From positions 1,240,001-1,304,000 of the forward strand of contig JAHBVY010000001.1 in NCBI GenBank assembly GCA_019637265.1: DNA of 64,000 nt, in the 5' to 3' direction. The notes below the pieces were generated by a model that was not told where the DNA came from, did no database searches, and was given only the letters and a program-made list of their open reading frames with translations. This DNA is from Polyangiaceae bacterium (GTDB lineage: Bacteria > Myxococcota_A > Polyangia > Polyangiales > Polyangiaceae). Below, in pieces: positions 25,826 to 34,909 of the stretch. The first letter of the stretch is position 1. Each line of letters starts with the position of its first letter. The position numbers were made by a program, and so were the translations under genes.

Positions 25826-26755
25826 CTATAGGAAATCGAACCACTGCGTGGGGTGCGCCTGGAGCCAGCTCCAGAGCTCCCGCTCCACCGCGACGCGCGC
25901 GCGCTCCTCGTCGCCACGCGCCGGACGCTGCAGCTCTCCCACCTGGAGCTCGTAATCGAACAGGCCGCGGCGCGCCGCGAGCACCGACACCAGCGGGGCC
26001 CCGGTGAGCGCCGCCAATCGGAACGGGCCCATCGAGACCTGGGGCCGCCCCGAGCGCCACCCCGCGCGGTCGAGCTGCAAGGCCACCACCCGGCGCGGCC
26101 CCAGAGCGCGCCGCAGCGACAACGCCGCGAGCGGATCGTCACCGACGTGCACCACCTGCAACCCGGCGCGGGCCCGGAGCGCGTCATGGAAAGCACCCGC
26201 TTGGCGATCTGGCTCACGTCGCATCACCAGCGTCACCTGCGCCTCGTGATCGCGCATGAGCAGGCTGGAGGCGGCCTCCCAAGGCCCCACGTGCGCCGTC
26301 ACCACCACCACCCCCGTCGGCGCCTCGAGCGCCGCGCGCAGCCGCGCCTCCCCCGTCACCTCGAGCTTCACCGTCGCCGCGCGCCCCGCGCTGAGCGCCA
26401 GGCTCTCCGCCAAGCAGGCCGCGTACTCCGCGAAGGTGCGGTACACCGCGCGCTCACTCGTCACCCCCAGGCGGCGCAGGTTCTCCCGCACGTGACGGCG
26501 CTGCTCACCGAGCGCGGCGCCAAACACCCAGCCGCACACCGCTGGCGCGCCGCGCAGCCAGCCATCGGGCCCCACCCGGGAGCCCCACAGCGCCAGGCGT
26601 CGCAGCAGCAGCGAGTCAGCGCGCAGCCCGTCCACGCGCGGAACATGGCGGTGGGCGCCCTGCGCCACAAGCCTCGAGGCGCCGCGAGCCACGAGCCTCG
26701 GCTGACGGGCTCGAGCAGGTCGGCGCCCGAACCAGGCACCTGCCTGGGTGCTCAC
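25826..26755 (-). CDS. Lipid A biosynthesis (LpxL/HtrB-like) acyltransferase
   Basis: This protein is about 309 residues from GTG 26755; an open frame extends to 26839. It contains the acyltransferase motif TAHVGPWEAA (His and Glu as the catalytic pair), VMRREPDRQAGAF, and VVALQLDRAGWRSGRPQVSMGPF. The C-terminal HPTQWFDFL fits the family ending. The family adds secondary acyl chains to lipid A precursors, although myxobacterial members can serve other lipids. It heads a three-gene minus-strand cluster with DUF72 and the GGT-like gene. Confidence 0.85.
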   Translation of the reverse strand: MSTQAGAWFGRRPARARQPRLVARGASRLVAQGAHRHVPRVDGLRADSLLLRRLALWGSRVGPDGWLRGAPAVCGWVFGAALGEQRRHVRENLRRLGVTSERAVYRTFAEYAACLAESLALSAGRAATVKLEVTGEARLRAALEAPTGVVVVTAHVGPWEAASSLLMRDHEAQVTLVMRREPDRQAGAFHDALRARAGLQVVHVGDDPLAALSLRRALGPRRVVALQLDRAGWRSGRPQVSMGPFRLAALTGAPLVSVLAARRGLFDYELQVGELQRPARGDEERARVAVERELWSWLQAHPTQWFDFL

Positions 26756-27046
26756 GCCCGGCACCCCAACTGGATACCTTCCCCCAACCGAACAGGCTGA
26801 GCCCGTGCGCTGTGGTCCTCGAACGCCGAGCCGCCTCACGGCAAGACGCGAGCCGTTTGACGCCCTGCGCTACGTTGAATCTGCATGCGAGGCTCCCCGA
26901 TCTTGGCTACGGTTCGCGCGGCGCCGCCCGGAGGTCGCCAGCGCCGTCAGGCGCTCTTGATCCGGCTCCTCTGTGGGGCCTCTTGTCGTTGATCCGGCCC
27001 CCAGCGGGCCTTTCTCGAGCGGCTCGCCGCTCCACGAGGTGATGCT

Positions 27047-28252
27047 ATGCGCCCAGGCTTGATTTGGCTCGCTCCAGCAGTGTTGGCCCTCGCGTTCGTC
27101 GCTTGCAGCGATGACGGCGGTGGGGGTGGAGGTGGCGGCAGCGGCGCGAGCGGCGGCAACGGGGGCACCGCTGGCAATGGCGGCAGCGGCAACGCGCCGG
27201 CCTATGAGACGGGCGGCCCTGGCACCTGCAACGGCAGCTGGCGCGGGGTGAACGACGCGTACTGCGGCGAGGAGTGTGAGACGGACTGCTCACGCGTGGG
27301 TCAGCGCCCGGTGGACTCCTGTTGCGTGCTGGTCGCCGAGCCGGGTCGCGGCAGCGGCGCCTCGCGCTTCCTCCAGCGCACCCGCGACACCAATGACTTC
27401 TCCGACCCCACCGGCGCCCCACCGAACCTGAGCTGCTTCACCTCACCCGGTGAGGTCGGCACCTCCAAGCCGGTCACCATGGAGGGCATCGTGGAGGCGT
27501 TCAGCAACGGCTGTGACCTCAGCAACGTGAAGGTCGAGGTCTACACCGTGGACACCGATCCCTCGTCTGCCAGCTACCGCGACAAGGTCGCGCTGGTGGG
27601 CTCCGCGGTGTTCACCGACGACTTCGACGCGGTGCCCGATGAGGACGACAACTGCCCTGACGACCTGGTGCAGAACCGGAGCTATCGCTACGAGAACGTC
27701 CCCACCTACACCGAGCTGATGGTGGTCACGAGCACGGCGGACGCCTCCGGCAGCAAGCCGCAGTGGAAGCCGCTCTACACCTACAACCTCTACATCACCG
27801 AGGAAGATCCGGATTTCAACGCGGCGACCAACGTCTACACGCGCGATCAGCGCGCGCTGGCGGACAGCGATTTCCAGCTGATCCCCACGGTGGCGATGGG
27901 CTCCACCATCAGCCGCGGCAACGGCGCCATCGGTGGTGAGGTGCACGACTGTGACAACATCCGCCTGCAGAACGCGATGGTGGACATCGACGTCAGCCGC
28001 TCGATCGTGGCCTACTTCAATGACGACGAGCTGAAGCCGCTGCCGGACACCGGCCGCACCCAGCTCGGCACCGGCCGCACCTCCATCTGGTCGGCGCTCA
28101 ACGTGCCGCCCGGCCTCGCGCGCGTGGCCGCCACCGGCCTCATCCAAGAGGACGGCGCCACCAAGCTCGTGACGCTCGGCCACTACGACATCCGCATCTT
28201 CCCCGACGCGGTGACCAGCGTCACCTTCCGCGGCCGCCGCCCGTTCCAGTGA
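27047..28252 (+). CDS. Secreted Cys-rich lipoprotein
   Basis: This 401-residue protein has a lipobox (FVAC, Cys at 20) followed by a poly-Gly/Ser/Asn linker (about residues 23-50). The mature domain has many Cys in its first part (NDAYCGEECETDCSR, DSCCVLV), then beta-rich segments including VEVYTVDTDPSSASYRDKVALVG and GGEVHDCDNIRLQNAMVDIDV. The last resembles a carboxypeptidase-regulatory type beta sandwich, though weakly. It is surface or periplasmic by its signal. Function unknown. Several Myxococcota carry similar proteins. Confidence 0.88.
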   Translation: MRPGLIWLAPAVLALAFVACSDDGGGGGGGGSGASGGNGGTAGNGGSGNAPAYETGGPGTCNGSWRGVNDAYCGEECETDCSRVGQRPVDSCCVLVAEPGRGSGASRFLQRTRDTNDFSDPTGAPPNLSCFTSPGEVGTSKPVTMEGIVEAFSNGCDLSNVKVEVYTVDTDPSSASYRDKVALVGSAVFTDDFDAVPDEDDNCPDDLVQNRSYRYENVPTYTELMVVTSTADASGSKPQWKPLYTYNLYITEEDPDFNAATNVYTRDQRALADSDFQLIPTVAMGSTISRGNGAIGGEVHDCDNIRLQNAMVDIDVSRSIVAYFNDDELKPLPDTGRTQLGTGRTSIWSALNVPPGLARVAATGLIQEDGATKLVTLGHYDIRIFPDAVTSVTFRGRRPFQ

Positions 28253-28342
28253 GCCAGACCCAGGGGGGTCAGGCAGCTTCACTGTCTACCCACCCCGCGC
28301 GGAGCTCGAGGTCGGCGCTCGATGCCGAGGCCCTCAGGTCAA

Positions 28343-28390
28343 GTCAGTATCACTGACATCCTGGATGGTTCGGGGGTTTGGCAGTGCGCT
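28343..28390. repeat. Short palindrome and dispersed repeat B in the convergent gap
   Basis: GTCAGT-ATC-ACTGAC (28343-28357) is a perfect small palindrome. The sequence CGGGGGTTTGGCAGTGCGCT (28371-28390) is an inverted copy of the repeat found inside trpC and at 56715. The gap lies between convergent genes, so a shared 3'-end role is possible. Confidence 0.7.
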
Positions 28391-28421
28391 CCGGCGCACC
28401 GCCCAAGTCGCCCACACGAGG

Positions 28422-28985
28422 CTACCCGAGCAAGCGCGCGAAGGTGATCGCCGCCGCGGCGCGCACGCTCAGGTGGTTGAAGCCGTCTTCGCGCGGTGAC
28501 TCGATGGGCTCCAGCCGGGCCGTCGCGCGCGCCTCCAGCTCTGGGGCCAGGCCCCAGCCAGTGCCGAACACCAGGAGCACGCTGGGGCCCTCCGCCTGGA
28601 GCTGCCCCCGCGCCGCCTGGTAGCTCAGCGAGCTCTTCGCGCGGCGCGCGCTGGTGGTCCACAGCTCGGGAGGCTGACCATCAGCTGACCTGAGCTCATC
28701 GATGGCGTCATCGACGCTCGCCACCACCCTGAGCGCGCTCATCGGCGGCACCCGATCGGGGATCCGCCTCCCCCCAGCGCCCTCCACCCAGTGCGCCCGC
28801 ACCCGCAGCGCCAGCTCACGCTGGGCGGCTACCGGGTGCACCACGAAGTAATCCGTCAGACCAAACGTGAAGGCGCTCCGCGCGATGTCGTGGAGATCCA
28901 AGTTGGTGATGGCGCTGGTCACGATCCCCCCCGCGCGATCGAGCACTGGGTAGTGGATCAGCGCGGCGGCCACGCGGCGCCTCAC
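28422..28985 (-). CDS. SAM-dependent RNA methyltransferase (SPOUT-like, Methyltrn_RNA_4)
   Basis: This protein is 187 residues from GTG 28985, which overlaps the trmD stop as GTGA. It matches a conserved family usually located next to trmD. Motifs are ALIHYPVLDRAGGIVTSAITNLDLHDIARSA, TDYFVVHP, LLVFGTGWGL and LEPI followed by FNHLSVRAAAAITFARLL. Family members are predicted SPOUT methyltransferases acting on RNA; the substrate is not established here. It is the last gene of the rpsP operon. Confidence 0.9.
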   Translation of the reverse strand: MRRRVAAALIHYPVLDRAGGIVTSAITNLDLHDIARSAFTFGLTDYFVVHPVAAQRELALRVRAHWVEGAGGRRIPDRVPPMSALRVVASVDDAIDELRSADGQPPELWTTSARRAKSSLSYQAARGQLQAEGPSVLLVFGTGWGLAPELEARATARLEPIESPREDGFNHLSVRAAAAITFARLLG

Positions 28986-29671
28986 GAGTCGTCCCCCGTC
29001 AGCAGATCGGGGCGCCGCGCCCGCGTGCGAAGCTCTGCCTCGGCACGTCGCCAAGCGGCGATTTTCCCGTGATCACCGCTCCGCAGCACGCTCGGCACCT
29101 CACCGCCGCGGAAGCTCTCCGGCCGCGTGTACTGCGGGTACTCCAATAAGCCGCCCTCACCAAATGACTCCTCGACGATCGACTCCGGGTTACCCAGCAC
29201 CCCCGGCAGGAGCCGGACGCAGGCCTCGATGATCGCCATCGCCGGGACCTCTCCCCCGGTGAGCACGAAGTCACCGAGCGACACCTCACGATCCACGTGC
29301 GACCGCACGCGCTCATCGAAGCCCTCATAGCGCCCGCAGACGAGCGTGATCCGCGCTTCACCCGCGAGCTCATGAGCCAGCGCCTGGCTGAACGGCGCGC
29401 CCTGCGGCGTCATCAGCACCCGGTGCGAGCGGCCTCCGAGGCGCGCCTCCAAGGCCTCGATCGCGGACACCACGCAGTCCACCCGCAGCACCATCCCCGA
29501 GCCGCCGCCATACGGCGTGTCGTCCACGCTGCGGTGCTTGCCGAGCCCATGCTCACGCAGCTGCTCGAGCGCCAAGCTGAGCTGCCCCGCCTCCTGCGCG
29601 CGCCCCACGAAGCTGGTGGTGGCGAACGGCTGAAACAGCTCGGGGAACAAGGTGACGACGCCCAGCTGCAT
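28982..29671 (-). CDS. trmD: tRNA (guanine-37-N1)-methyltransferase
   Basis: This protein is 229 residues from ATG 29671 (MQLGVVTLFPELF). It has the SPOUT knot motifs LVCGRYEGFDERV and DFVLTGGEVPAMAIIEA, the substrate loop DDTPYGGGSGMVLR and the C-terminal YPQYTRPESFRG. It methylates G37 of tRNAs to keep reading frame. An open frame continues upstream into rimM but is a shadow. It is 14 bp downstream of rimM and coupled to the next methyltransferase. Confidence 0.97.
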   Translation of the reverse strand: MQLGVVTLFPELFQPFATTSFVGRAQEAGQLSLALEQLREHGLGKHRSVDDTPYGGGSGMVLRVDCVVSAIEALEARLGGRSHRVLMTPQGAPFSQALAHELAGEARITLVCGRYEGFDERVRSHVDREVSLGDFVLTGGEVPAMAIIEACVRLLPGVLGNPESIVEESFGEGGLLEYPQYTRPESFRGGEVPSVLRSGDHGKIAAWRRAEAELRTRARRPDLLTGDDS

Positions 29672-29685
29672 GCGGCGAGCGCCCC

Positions 29686-30387
29686 TCAAATCAAGCCGTC
29701 GAGGCTGCTCAGCTGGATGATCTTGGCGGCCGTGTCCACCGACACGATCCACGGCTCCGCCAGCACCTGCTCCAGGCGCTTGCCCTTCGGTGTCTGGATC
29801 ACCACCGCGTCCACGCTGGGGTGCAGCCGGAGCTCCACCACGGTGCCCACCAGCTCCCCGGCGTGCTCCACCCGCGCGCCGATCAAATCCACGAGGTAAT
29901 ACTCGCCCGCCTCCAGCTCCGGCAGCTCCGCGCGCGGCACGCACAGCTCCGCGCCACGCAGCGCCTCGGCGGCGTCGCGATCGTCAGCCCCCAGGTTCAT
30001 CAGCAGCACGGCGTTGGCGCGGCGCACCGAGCGCACCGCGATGCGGCGCGCGCCCTCCGCCGTGCGCAGCCACAGCCCCTCACCGCGCTCCAGCGTCTCC
30101 CCCTCGGCCCAGTAGGGGTGCACTCGCACCTCCCCGCGCACTCCATGGGGGCGCGTGACGCGCCCGAGCGCGATCAAGTCGCCGGGCGCCGCGCCGTCAG
30201 CCTGACTGACCGCAGCGCCGCCGGCCTCGCGCCTCTCGCGGGCGTCACCCGCGCCCCGGGCAGCGCCGCCAGCTCCACGCCCTGCGGCGCCTCCTGCTTC
30301 GGCGCCGCTGGCGACTCCAGGCGGCGGCCGAGGAGGTCCGCCGCTCAGACGATCGAGCGCGCCGCGCCCTGCACCACCCCGCGCCAC
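29686..30387 (-). CDS. rimM: Ribosome maturation factor RimM with long N-terminal extension
   Basis: The conserved RimM domains begin at LIALGRVTRPHGVRGEVRVHPY and include ANAVLLMNL, LPELEAGEYYLVDLIGA and the PRC-barrel ending WIVSVDTAAKIIQ. It assists 30S maturation. The nearest canonical start is GTG 30387, one base after the khpA stop, giving 233 residues with about 65 Gly/Ala/Arg-rich residues before the domain. A TTG at the LIALG segment is the only likely alternative. The extension contains a short GTCAG/CTGAC palindrome (30196-30210). Confidence 0.88.
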   Translation of the reverse strand: MARGGAGRGALDRLSGGPPRPPPGVASGAEAGGAAGRGAGGAARGAGDARERREAGGAAVSQADGAAPGDLIALGRVTRPHGVRGEVRVHPYWAEGETLERGEGLWLRTAEGARRIAVRSVRRANAVLLMNLGADDRDAAEALRGAELCVPRAELPELEAGEYYLVDLIGARVEHAGELVGTVVELRLHPSVDAVVIQTPKGKRLEQVLAEPWIVSVDTAAKIIQLSSLDGLI

Positions 30388-30388
30388 G

Positions 30389-30625
30389 TCAGTCGACGAT
30401 GTCGAGGTGCGCCCGGCGCCCGACCTTGGTGCAGGCGGCGGCGAGGATGACGCGCATCGACTGCGCGGTGCGACCATCCTTGCCGATCACCTTCCCGATG
30501 TCGTTCTTGGCCACCCGGAGCTCGATGACCGCGCCGTGGTGGTTGCCCTCGACCTCGGTGACCTCCACCTGATCGGGGTCATCGACCAGCGCCTCGGCGA
30601 TCGTCGTGATCAGTTCTTTGAGCAT
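30389..30625 (-). CDS. khpA: KH-domain RNA-binding protein KhpA
   Basis: This 78-residue protein has one KH domain. The motif VIGKDGRTAQSMRVIL contains the GxxG loop that grips RNA. Its length and position between rpsP and rimM are standard for KhpA. In other bacteria it pairs with KhpB and affects RNA stability and cell elongation. It is separated from rpsP by 5 bp. Confidence 0.95.
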   Translation of the reverse strand: MLKELITTIAEALVDDPDQVEVTEVEGNHHGAVIELRVAKNDIGKVIGKDGRTAQSMRVILAAACTKVGRRAHLDIVD

Positions 30626-30630
30626 GGCTC

Positions 30631-30888
30631 TCAGCTCGCGCTCGTCTCCGCGGCGGCGTTCTGACGCAGCAGGCGCTCGACGGTGTCCGAGGTCTGCGCG
30701 CCGTTCGCCTTCCAGTAGTCGATGCGCGCGCGGTCGACGGTCAGCGCCGCGGGCTGCGCGGTGGGGTTGTACGTCCCCACGCTCTCGATGAAGCGCCCAT
30801 CGCGAGGGCTACGGTGGTCAGCCACCACGATGCGGTAAAATGGGGACTTCTTGGCGCCATGACGAGCCAAGCGGATGTGAACGGCCAT
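30631..30888 (-). CDS. rpsP: 30S ribosomal protein S16
   Basis: This protein is 85 residues from ATG 30888 ([24 protein letters not shown]). [16 protein letters not shown] and [19 protein letters not shown] are standard S16 segments. It heads the operon rpsP-khpA-rimM-trmD-methyltransferase. rplS, which usually ends this operon, is absent from the window. The ORF continues upstream without a start that fits the family. Confidence 0.97.
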   Translation of the reverse strand: MAVHIRLARHGAKKSPFYRIVVADHRSPRDGRFIESVGTYNPTAQPAALTVDRARIDYWKANGAQTSDTVERLLRQNAAAETSAS

Positions 30889-31294
30889 GATTTTCCTTCG
30901 ATGCACAGGGCGGGCGCCCTGAGGTCCTGCTGGCGCTGCGGCTTGGAGCGGCAGCTTTCTCGAGTTCTCGCTGAGGCCTCTCAGCTCTCTCACTCCCGGC
31001 AGCCGCTCCGTGAAGAGCACGCCGGGGGTCGATTGCTCGGCCCAGAGCCCGCGGACGTTAGCACCGTGAGCCCCCCGCGCCAGGGGCACAGCGCCAGCCA
31101 GAGCGGGGCCGGGACCGTAAGAATCCGCCGCGCGATCGTCAAGCGCGAACGTCAGGGCCAACGCTGGGAGCTGAACCCGGCTCCTCGATCGGGCTCCTGG
31201 CCTCGCAGCGGCGTGAAGCAGGACCCGCGGTGGGCTCCCAGCCGCTTGCCGGCAGATCGCTCGCAGCGAGCGGTTCATGGTAGCGTAACGCGCC
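30889..31294. promoter_or_regulatory. Divergent gap upstream of rpsP and the NifU-like gene
   Basis: This gap of about 400 bp must contain the promoter for the S16 operon on the minus strand and for the NifU-like gene on the plus strand. ORFs across it are extensions of rpsP or unrelated frames with no recognisable product. I could not identify a reliable -35/-10 pair, repeat or riboswitch. Confidence 0.45.
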
Positions 31295-31582
31295 GTGCCG
31301 CCCACACCGTCGCCCTCGTCGCCGCCCGCGCTCCTCGACCTGCTGGAGACCGTGCTCGCCCCGCTGGTGGAGGCCGACGAGGGGGAGCTTTACCTGGTGC
31401 AGGCGGAGGGCGACCAAGTGCACCTGCACCTCGCCGGGCGCTTCGCCGGCTGCCCTGGCAACACCTTGGCGACGCGCCGGGTGATCGAGCCGCTGCTGCG
31501 CCGCGCCAAGCCCAGCCTGATGCTGCAGATCACCTCCGGCGCCATCATCCCGGAGCAGGCCCGGCGCCTCACGAGCGACTGA
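31295..31582 (+). CDS. NifU C-terminal-domain-like protein lacking one cluster Cys
   Basis: This 95-residue protein starts at GTG 31295. The segment [53 protein letters not shown] follows the NifU C-terminal (Nfu) fold. Normal Nfu proteins bind an iron-sulfur cluster through CxxC in GACGGCP. Here the motif is GRFAGCP, so the first Cys is Phe. Cluster transfer through this motif would probably be lost. It could serve a structural or altered role. Confidence 0.72.
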   Translation: MPPTPSPSSPPALLDLLETVLAPLVEADEGELYLVQAEGDQVHLHLAGRFAGCPGNTLATRRVIEPLLRRAKPSLMLQITSGAIIPEQARRLTSD

Positions 31583-31883
31583 CGGCGCGGGCGCAGCACG
31601 CTGCGCCCCTACAGGGTGCAGGCATCGGTTGGGTTTTATGGGCGCACGTTGCGTCCCCACGGGGTGCAGGGGCATTCCGCATGGGCCTCACGGCGCGGTG
31701 CCGTCCAACCCCCGAACGAGCCCCCCAAAAAGCGCTCGGCGCCGGGAGACCGACGCCGAAGACGCACTGGGTACCTCACCTGACGGTCAGTCACCCGACG
31801 GATCAGTCAGGCGCGCTGGTCACTTGGGCTGACCACTCCGCGCCCTACCGACGCGCGCTCCGTCACGCTCTACTCACCGCGCC
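31583..31883. repeat. Convergent gap filled with repeats
   Basis: A perfect hairpin has arms GGGCGCAGC (31589-31597) and GCTGCGCCC (31600-31608), then CTACAGGGTGCAGG. A degenerate second unit begins near 31640 (GGGCGCACGTTGCGTCCCC, then GGGGTGCAGG), for a period of about 51 bp. Dispersed repeat A lies inverted at 31694-31713. CTGAC-G-GTCAG lies at 31780-31790. No gene is evident. Confidence 0.7.
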
Positions 31884-32831
31884 CTACTTGCCCCCTTTGG
31901 GCTTCGACTTGGGCTCCGGCTCCGGCTCAGGGGCCTTGCGCGTGACGTGCTCGATGTCCTTGCTGAGCTTCGAAGGGTCCGGCTTCTTGTTCTTGCGATA
32001 GCTGCCGATGTTGCTCTGCACGTCCTTCGAGACGTAGACGAGCCCCACCTTGCCCTGGAACTCACGGTCAATCAGGCGAACGATGATGGCGTCGTTCATC
32101 CAAATTGCCTCCGTGAAGCTCCGGCCCATGTCGCGATCGGGCTCGAGCACGATGGGCGGCGCGCCCATGGTCTTGGTGAGCCGCTCCACGGCGGTCTTGA
32201 AGTCTGGACCGAAGCGGCCGCCCTTGGTGAGCGGGCGCTCGTCGTAGATCTTCCACAGCTTGTTGTTGAAGAAGAAGAAGTGCCGCATCGTGCCCGTGCG
32301 GAGGCTGATGCGCGACATCGACTCGCCGTTGCGGTAGGTGTACTCGTGCGCCAGCGGCGTCTCGTCGATGCCCGTCGCCGTGTCGTCGAACTGGATCACG
32401 CTGCGGCGCAGCCGGGCCTTCTTGGCCTCCAGCTCGGCGTCCAGCGCCGCCATGCGCGGCCCCGGCTGGACCCGCTTGTAGAGGGGCACGAACTCAGCCT
32501 CGAAGACCTTGTCGTAGATCTTCGCGATTTGCTCGTTGCTGAGGCCCCACTTCAGGCCCGCGGGCGACAACCGAACCTCACCGACGATCTCACCGGGCTT
32601 GGGAGGTGGCTTCTTCGCCTCCTTCCCGTCCTCCTTGGCGCCCTTCGCGGGAGCTTTCGCCGCCGCCTTCGCTGGGGCCTTGCCCTTGGCTTGCGCCGAG
32701 GCGGGGGCGGTCACCGCGCTGCACATGAGGCCGGCCGCCATGGCCCACCCGACCAGCGACACCCCACGCCGCAGCCCCGACAGCCGCAGCCTCGACAACC
32801 CTGGCTTCGATGCATTCGCGTTCCACGTCAT
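31884..32831 (-). CDS. Exported hypothetical protein
   Basis: This protein is about 315 residues from ATG 32831 (the frame opens at 32870). A signal-like region includes GVSLVGWAMAAGLMCSAVTAPASAQA. An Ala/Lys/Pro-rich linker (about residues 50-80) follows. The mature domain contains GLSNEQIAKIYDKVFEAEFVP, MRHFFFFNNKLWKIYDE, DFKTAVERLTKTMG and DREFQGKVGLVYVSKDVQ. The C-terminus is Pro/Glu/Lys-rich. The compact conserved-looking core suggests a real family, but I do not recognise it. It is convergent with the NifU-like gene. Confidence 0.8.
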   Translation of the reverse strand: MTWNANASKPGLSRLRLSGLRRGVSLVGWAMAAGLMCSAVTAPASAQAKGKAPAKAAAKAPAKGAKEDGKEAKKPPPKPGEIVGEVRLSPAGLKWGLSNEQIAKIYDKVFEAEFVPLYKRVQPGPRMAALDAELEAKKARLRRSVIQFDDTATGIDETPLAHEYTYRNGESMSRISLRTGTMRHFFFFNNKLWKIYDERPLTKGGRFGPDFKTAVERLTKTMGAPPIVLEPDRDMGRSFTEAIWMNDAIIVRLIDREFQGKVGLVYVSKDVQSNIGSYRKNKKPDPSKLSKDIEHVTRKAPEPEPEPKSKPKGGK

Positions 32832-33073
32832 CGCTCGTTCCTCCACCCGCCCACGGCGGATCACCATCATCTAACACTGCCCGCACCTCTAGAACAAGGC
32901 GGAGCGACCTCCGGTAGACGCAGCTCGGCGCCGATCGATGGAAAGACTCTTCGGAATGAGCCGCGCCGCGCACTGGCGCTTGGACCTTGCGCCACCGCAG
33001 CTCGAGCAAGTCAGGTACTTTGCGGCGCCCCCTGGTACGCTCCCGCGAGGCGTACTAAGAGCCTCCGCTCGAC

Positions 33074-33643
33074 GTGGTGCATCGGACGCTCCCCCGCCAT
33101 GGCCTCTCGGCGGCGCTCTACCTTGTAGCAGCGCTTTGCCTCGCGATGGGCTGCGCTCAAACGACGCAGGGCACGTCGCTGAGCGATTTGCCGCCGTACA
33201 CCCCCGACGCCGCGCGGCTCTTCGACGACGCCTTCAGCGCGGGCGTGTTCGAGATGCCCGAACGCAGCGACCCGGACAGCCGGAGGCGCTTCGCCGCCCG
33301 CGTGCGCGAGGCGGACGTGATCGGCGTCGCCAAAATTCAGACGGTGAGCAGCGAGGGGGGCGGCGAGTTCTTGCGCTACACCCTGAGCTGCACCTGGCTG
33401 AGCGCGGTGAAGGGCCACCCCCAAGGCTCGGTGGAGCTCCAAGTGGTGCCCACCAACCCCTCCTTCGCGGCCATCCACGGCCAGGACGCCCGCTTGATGG
33501 GCCGGGAGATCGTGCTCTTCATCAAGCTCTTCAATGAGTCCGGTGAGGGCACGTTCCACTTCCACGCGGAGGCGCACAGCGCCTCGATCACCGAACGGAT
33601 CCAGCGGGAGCTCGCCTTGATCGAGCTCGCCAAGAGCAACTGA
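33074..33643 (+). CDS. Lipoprotein upstream of map
   Basis: This 189-residue protein has signal LYLVAALCLAMGC, with the lipobox Cys at about residue 27. The mature part has no recognised motif beyond a mixed alpha/beta pattern (READVIGVAKIQTVSS, LSCTWLSAVKGHPQGSVELQVV, REIVLFIKLF). It starts at GTG 33074. Its stop is one base from the map ATG (TGACATG), so the two genes are probably co-transcribed. Confidence 0.8.
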   Translation: MVHRTLPRHGLSAALYLVAALCLAMGCAQTTQGTSLSDLPPYTPDAARLFDDAFSAGVFEMPERSDPDSRRRFAARVREADVIGVAKIQTVSSEGGGEFLRYTLSCTWLSAVKGHPQGSVELQVVPTNPSFAAIHGQDARLMGREIVLFIKLFNESGEGTFHFHAEAHSASITERIQRELALIELAKSN

Positions 33644-33644
33644 C

Positions 33645-34466
33645 ATGCGCTTTCGAACCAGCTCCGTCGAGATCAAGTCGCCCCGTGAAATCGAGGCGAT
33701 GCGCGAGGTTTGCCGGCTGGCGGCGGACACCCTGCTCAAGGTCGCGCCCCTCATCCGCCCCGGCGTCTCCACCGAGGAGATCAACACCTTCGTCCACGAG
33801 GACACCCTCGCGAAGGGCGCCATCCCCGCGCCGCTCGGCTACCACGGCTTCCCGAAGAGCGTGTGCACCTCGCTCAACGAGGTGGTGTGCCACGGGATCC
33901 CCAGCCCCCACCACGTGCTCCGCGACGGGGACATCATCAACGTGGACGTAACCCATATTTACAAAGGATTTCATGGGGATACGTCCGCCACCTTCTACGT
34001 GGGGGAGGTCTCGGAGCGCGCCAAGCTGGTGACGGAGACGTCGCGGCGCTCCCTCGAGCTGGCGATTCAGGAGGTCAAGCCGGGGGCGCGGCTCGGCGAC
34101 ATCGGCGCGGCGATCCAGGAGTTCGCGGAGGGGGTGGGTTGCTCGGTGGTGGAGGCCTTCGTGGGCCACGGCATCGGGCGGAAGTTCCACGATGAGCCCC
34201 AGGTCTCCCACGTGGGGCGGCGCGGGAGCGGGCTCCGCCTGCGACCGGGGATGACCTTCACCATCGAGCCCATGATCAACCTGGGCACCAAGGAGGTCCG
34301 CATCCTGGAGGACGAGTGGACCGCGGTGACGCGCGACGGGGAGCTCTCGGCGCAGTTCGAGCACACCCTGCTGGTCACGGAGACGGGCTGCGAGGTCCTC
34401 ACGGCGCGCCCCGAGCGCCTGGAAAAGAGCGAGATTTTCCCCGATTTTTGGCAGAATCGGGGCTGA
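33645..34466 (+). CDS. map: Methionine aminopeptidase, type I
   Basis: This 273-residue protein carries the five metal ligands of MetAP: two Asp in NVDVT and GDTSATF, His in GHGIGRKFHD, Glu in FTIEPM and Glu in AQFEHTLLV. The substrate-side His lies in GYHGFPKSVCTSLNEVVCHGIP. It removes initiator Met from new proteins. It is slightly longer than the minimal type I enzyme at the C-terminus. It follows a lipoprotein gene with 1-bp spacing. Confidence 0.97.
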   Translation: MRFRTSSVEIKSPREIEAMREVCRLAADTLLKVAPLIRPGVSTEEINTFVHEDTLAKGAIPAPLGYHGFPKSVCTSLNEVVCHGIPSPHHVLRDGDIINVDVTHIYKGFHGDTSATFYVGEVSERAKLVTETSRRSLELAIQEVKPGARLGDIGAAIQEFAEGVGCSVVEAFVGHGIGRKFHDEPQVSHVGRRGSGLRLRPGMTFTIEPMINLGTKEVRILEDEWTAVTRDGELSAQFEHTLLVTETGCEVLTARPERLEKSEIFPDFWQNRG

Positions 34467-34909
34467 GGTCGGCCCTCCTTGGGTTGGGGGGTTTGCCTGT
34501 TTTGCCCTGGACGCGATGCGCCAGGCTGCGCCCCCACGAGCCCTCCAGGTGCCGCCCCAGCGAGCCCCTCGACGCGCCGCAGCACCTCGTCACCTAACCT
34601 GACCATCTGGGAGCGAGCGCCGAGCCGCCCTCCAAGGCGCGCCCCCTCGCTGGGAGCGAGGTGACCTCTGCGTGTCCAGAGCAAGTCGCGTTGTGTCTCC
34701 GGGCGCGCGTGCCGCTTGACGTGGCTACCCGCAAGAAAGTAGCTTGCGAGCGTTAGAGCCTTCACCGAGGTAGGTGTTTAGCCCAGCGGCTCGCACCTGA
34801 CTCACCATGGCCGCCGTGGGTTGGGGAGGGGCAGTTCAGTGAGGAGGCGCGGCTAGTCTCCAAGGTCCCCCTGGCCGTCGCCCGGCACATCCGACAGACG
34901 AACTCGTAT
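34467..34909. other. Intergenic region before the Fic-like gene
   Basis: This 443-bp gap has no convincing gene. A G-rich element GGTTGGGGGGTTTGCC (about 34482-34497) resembles the repeats near 3470 and 39873. GGGAGCGAG occurs twice, near 34609 and 34658. The end of the gap should hold the promoter of the downstream gene. Confidence 0.45.
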
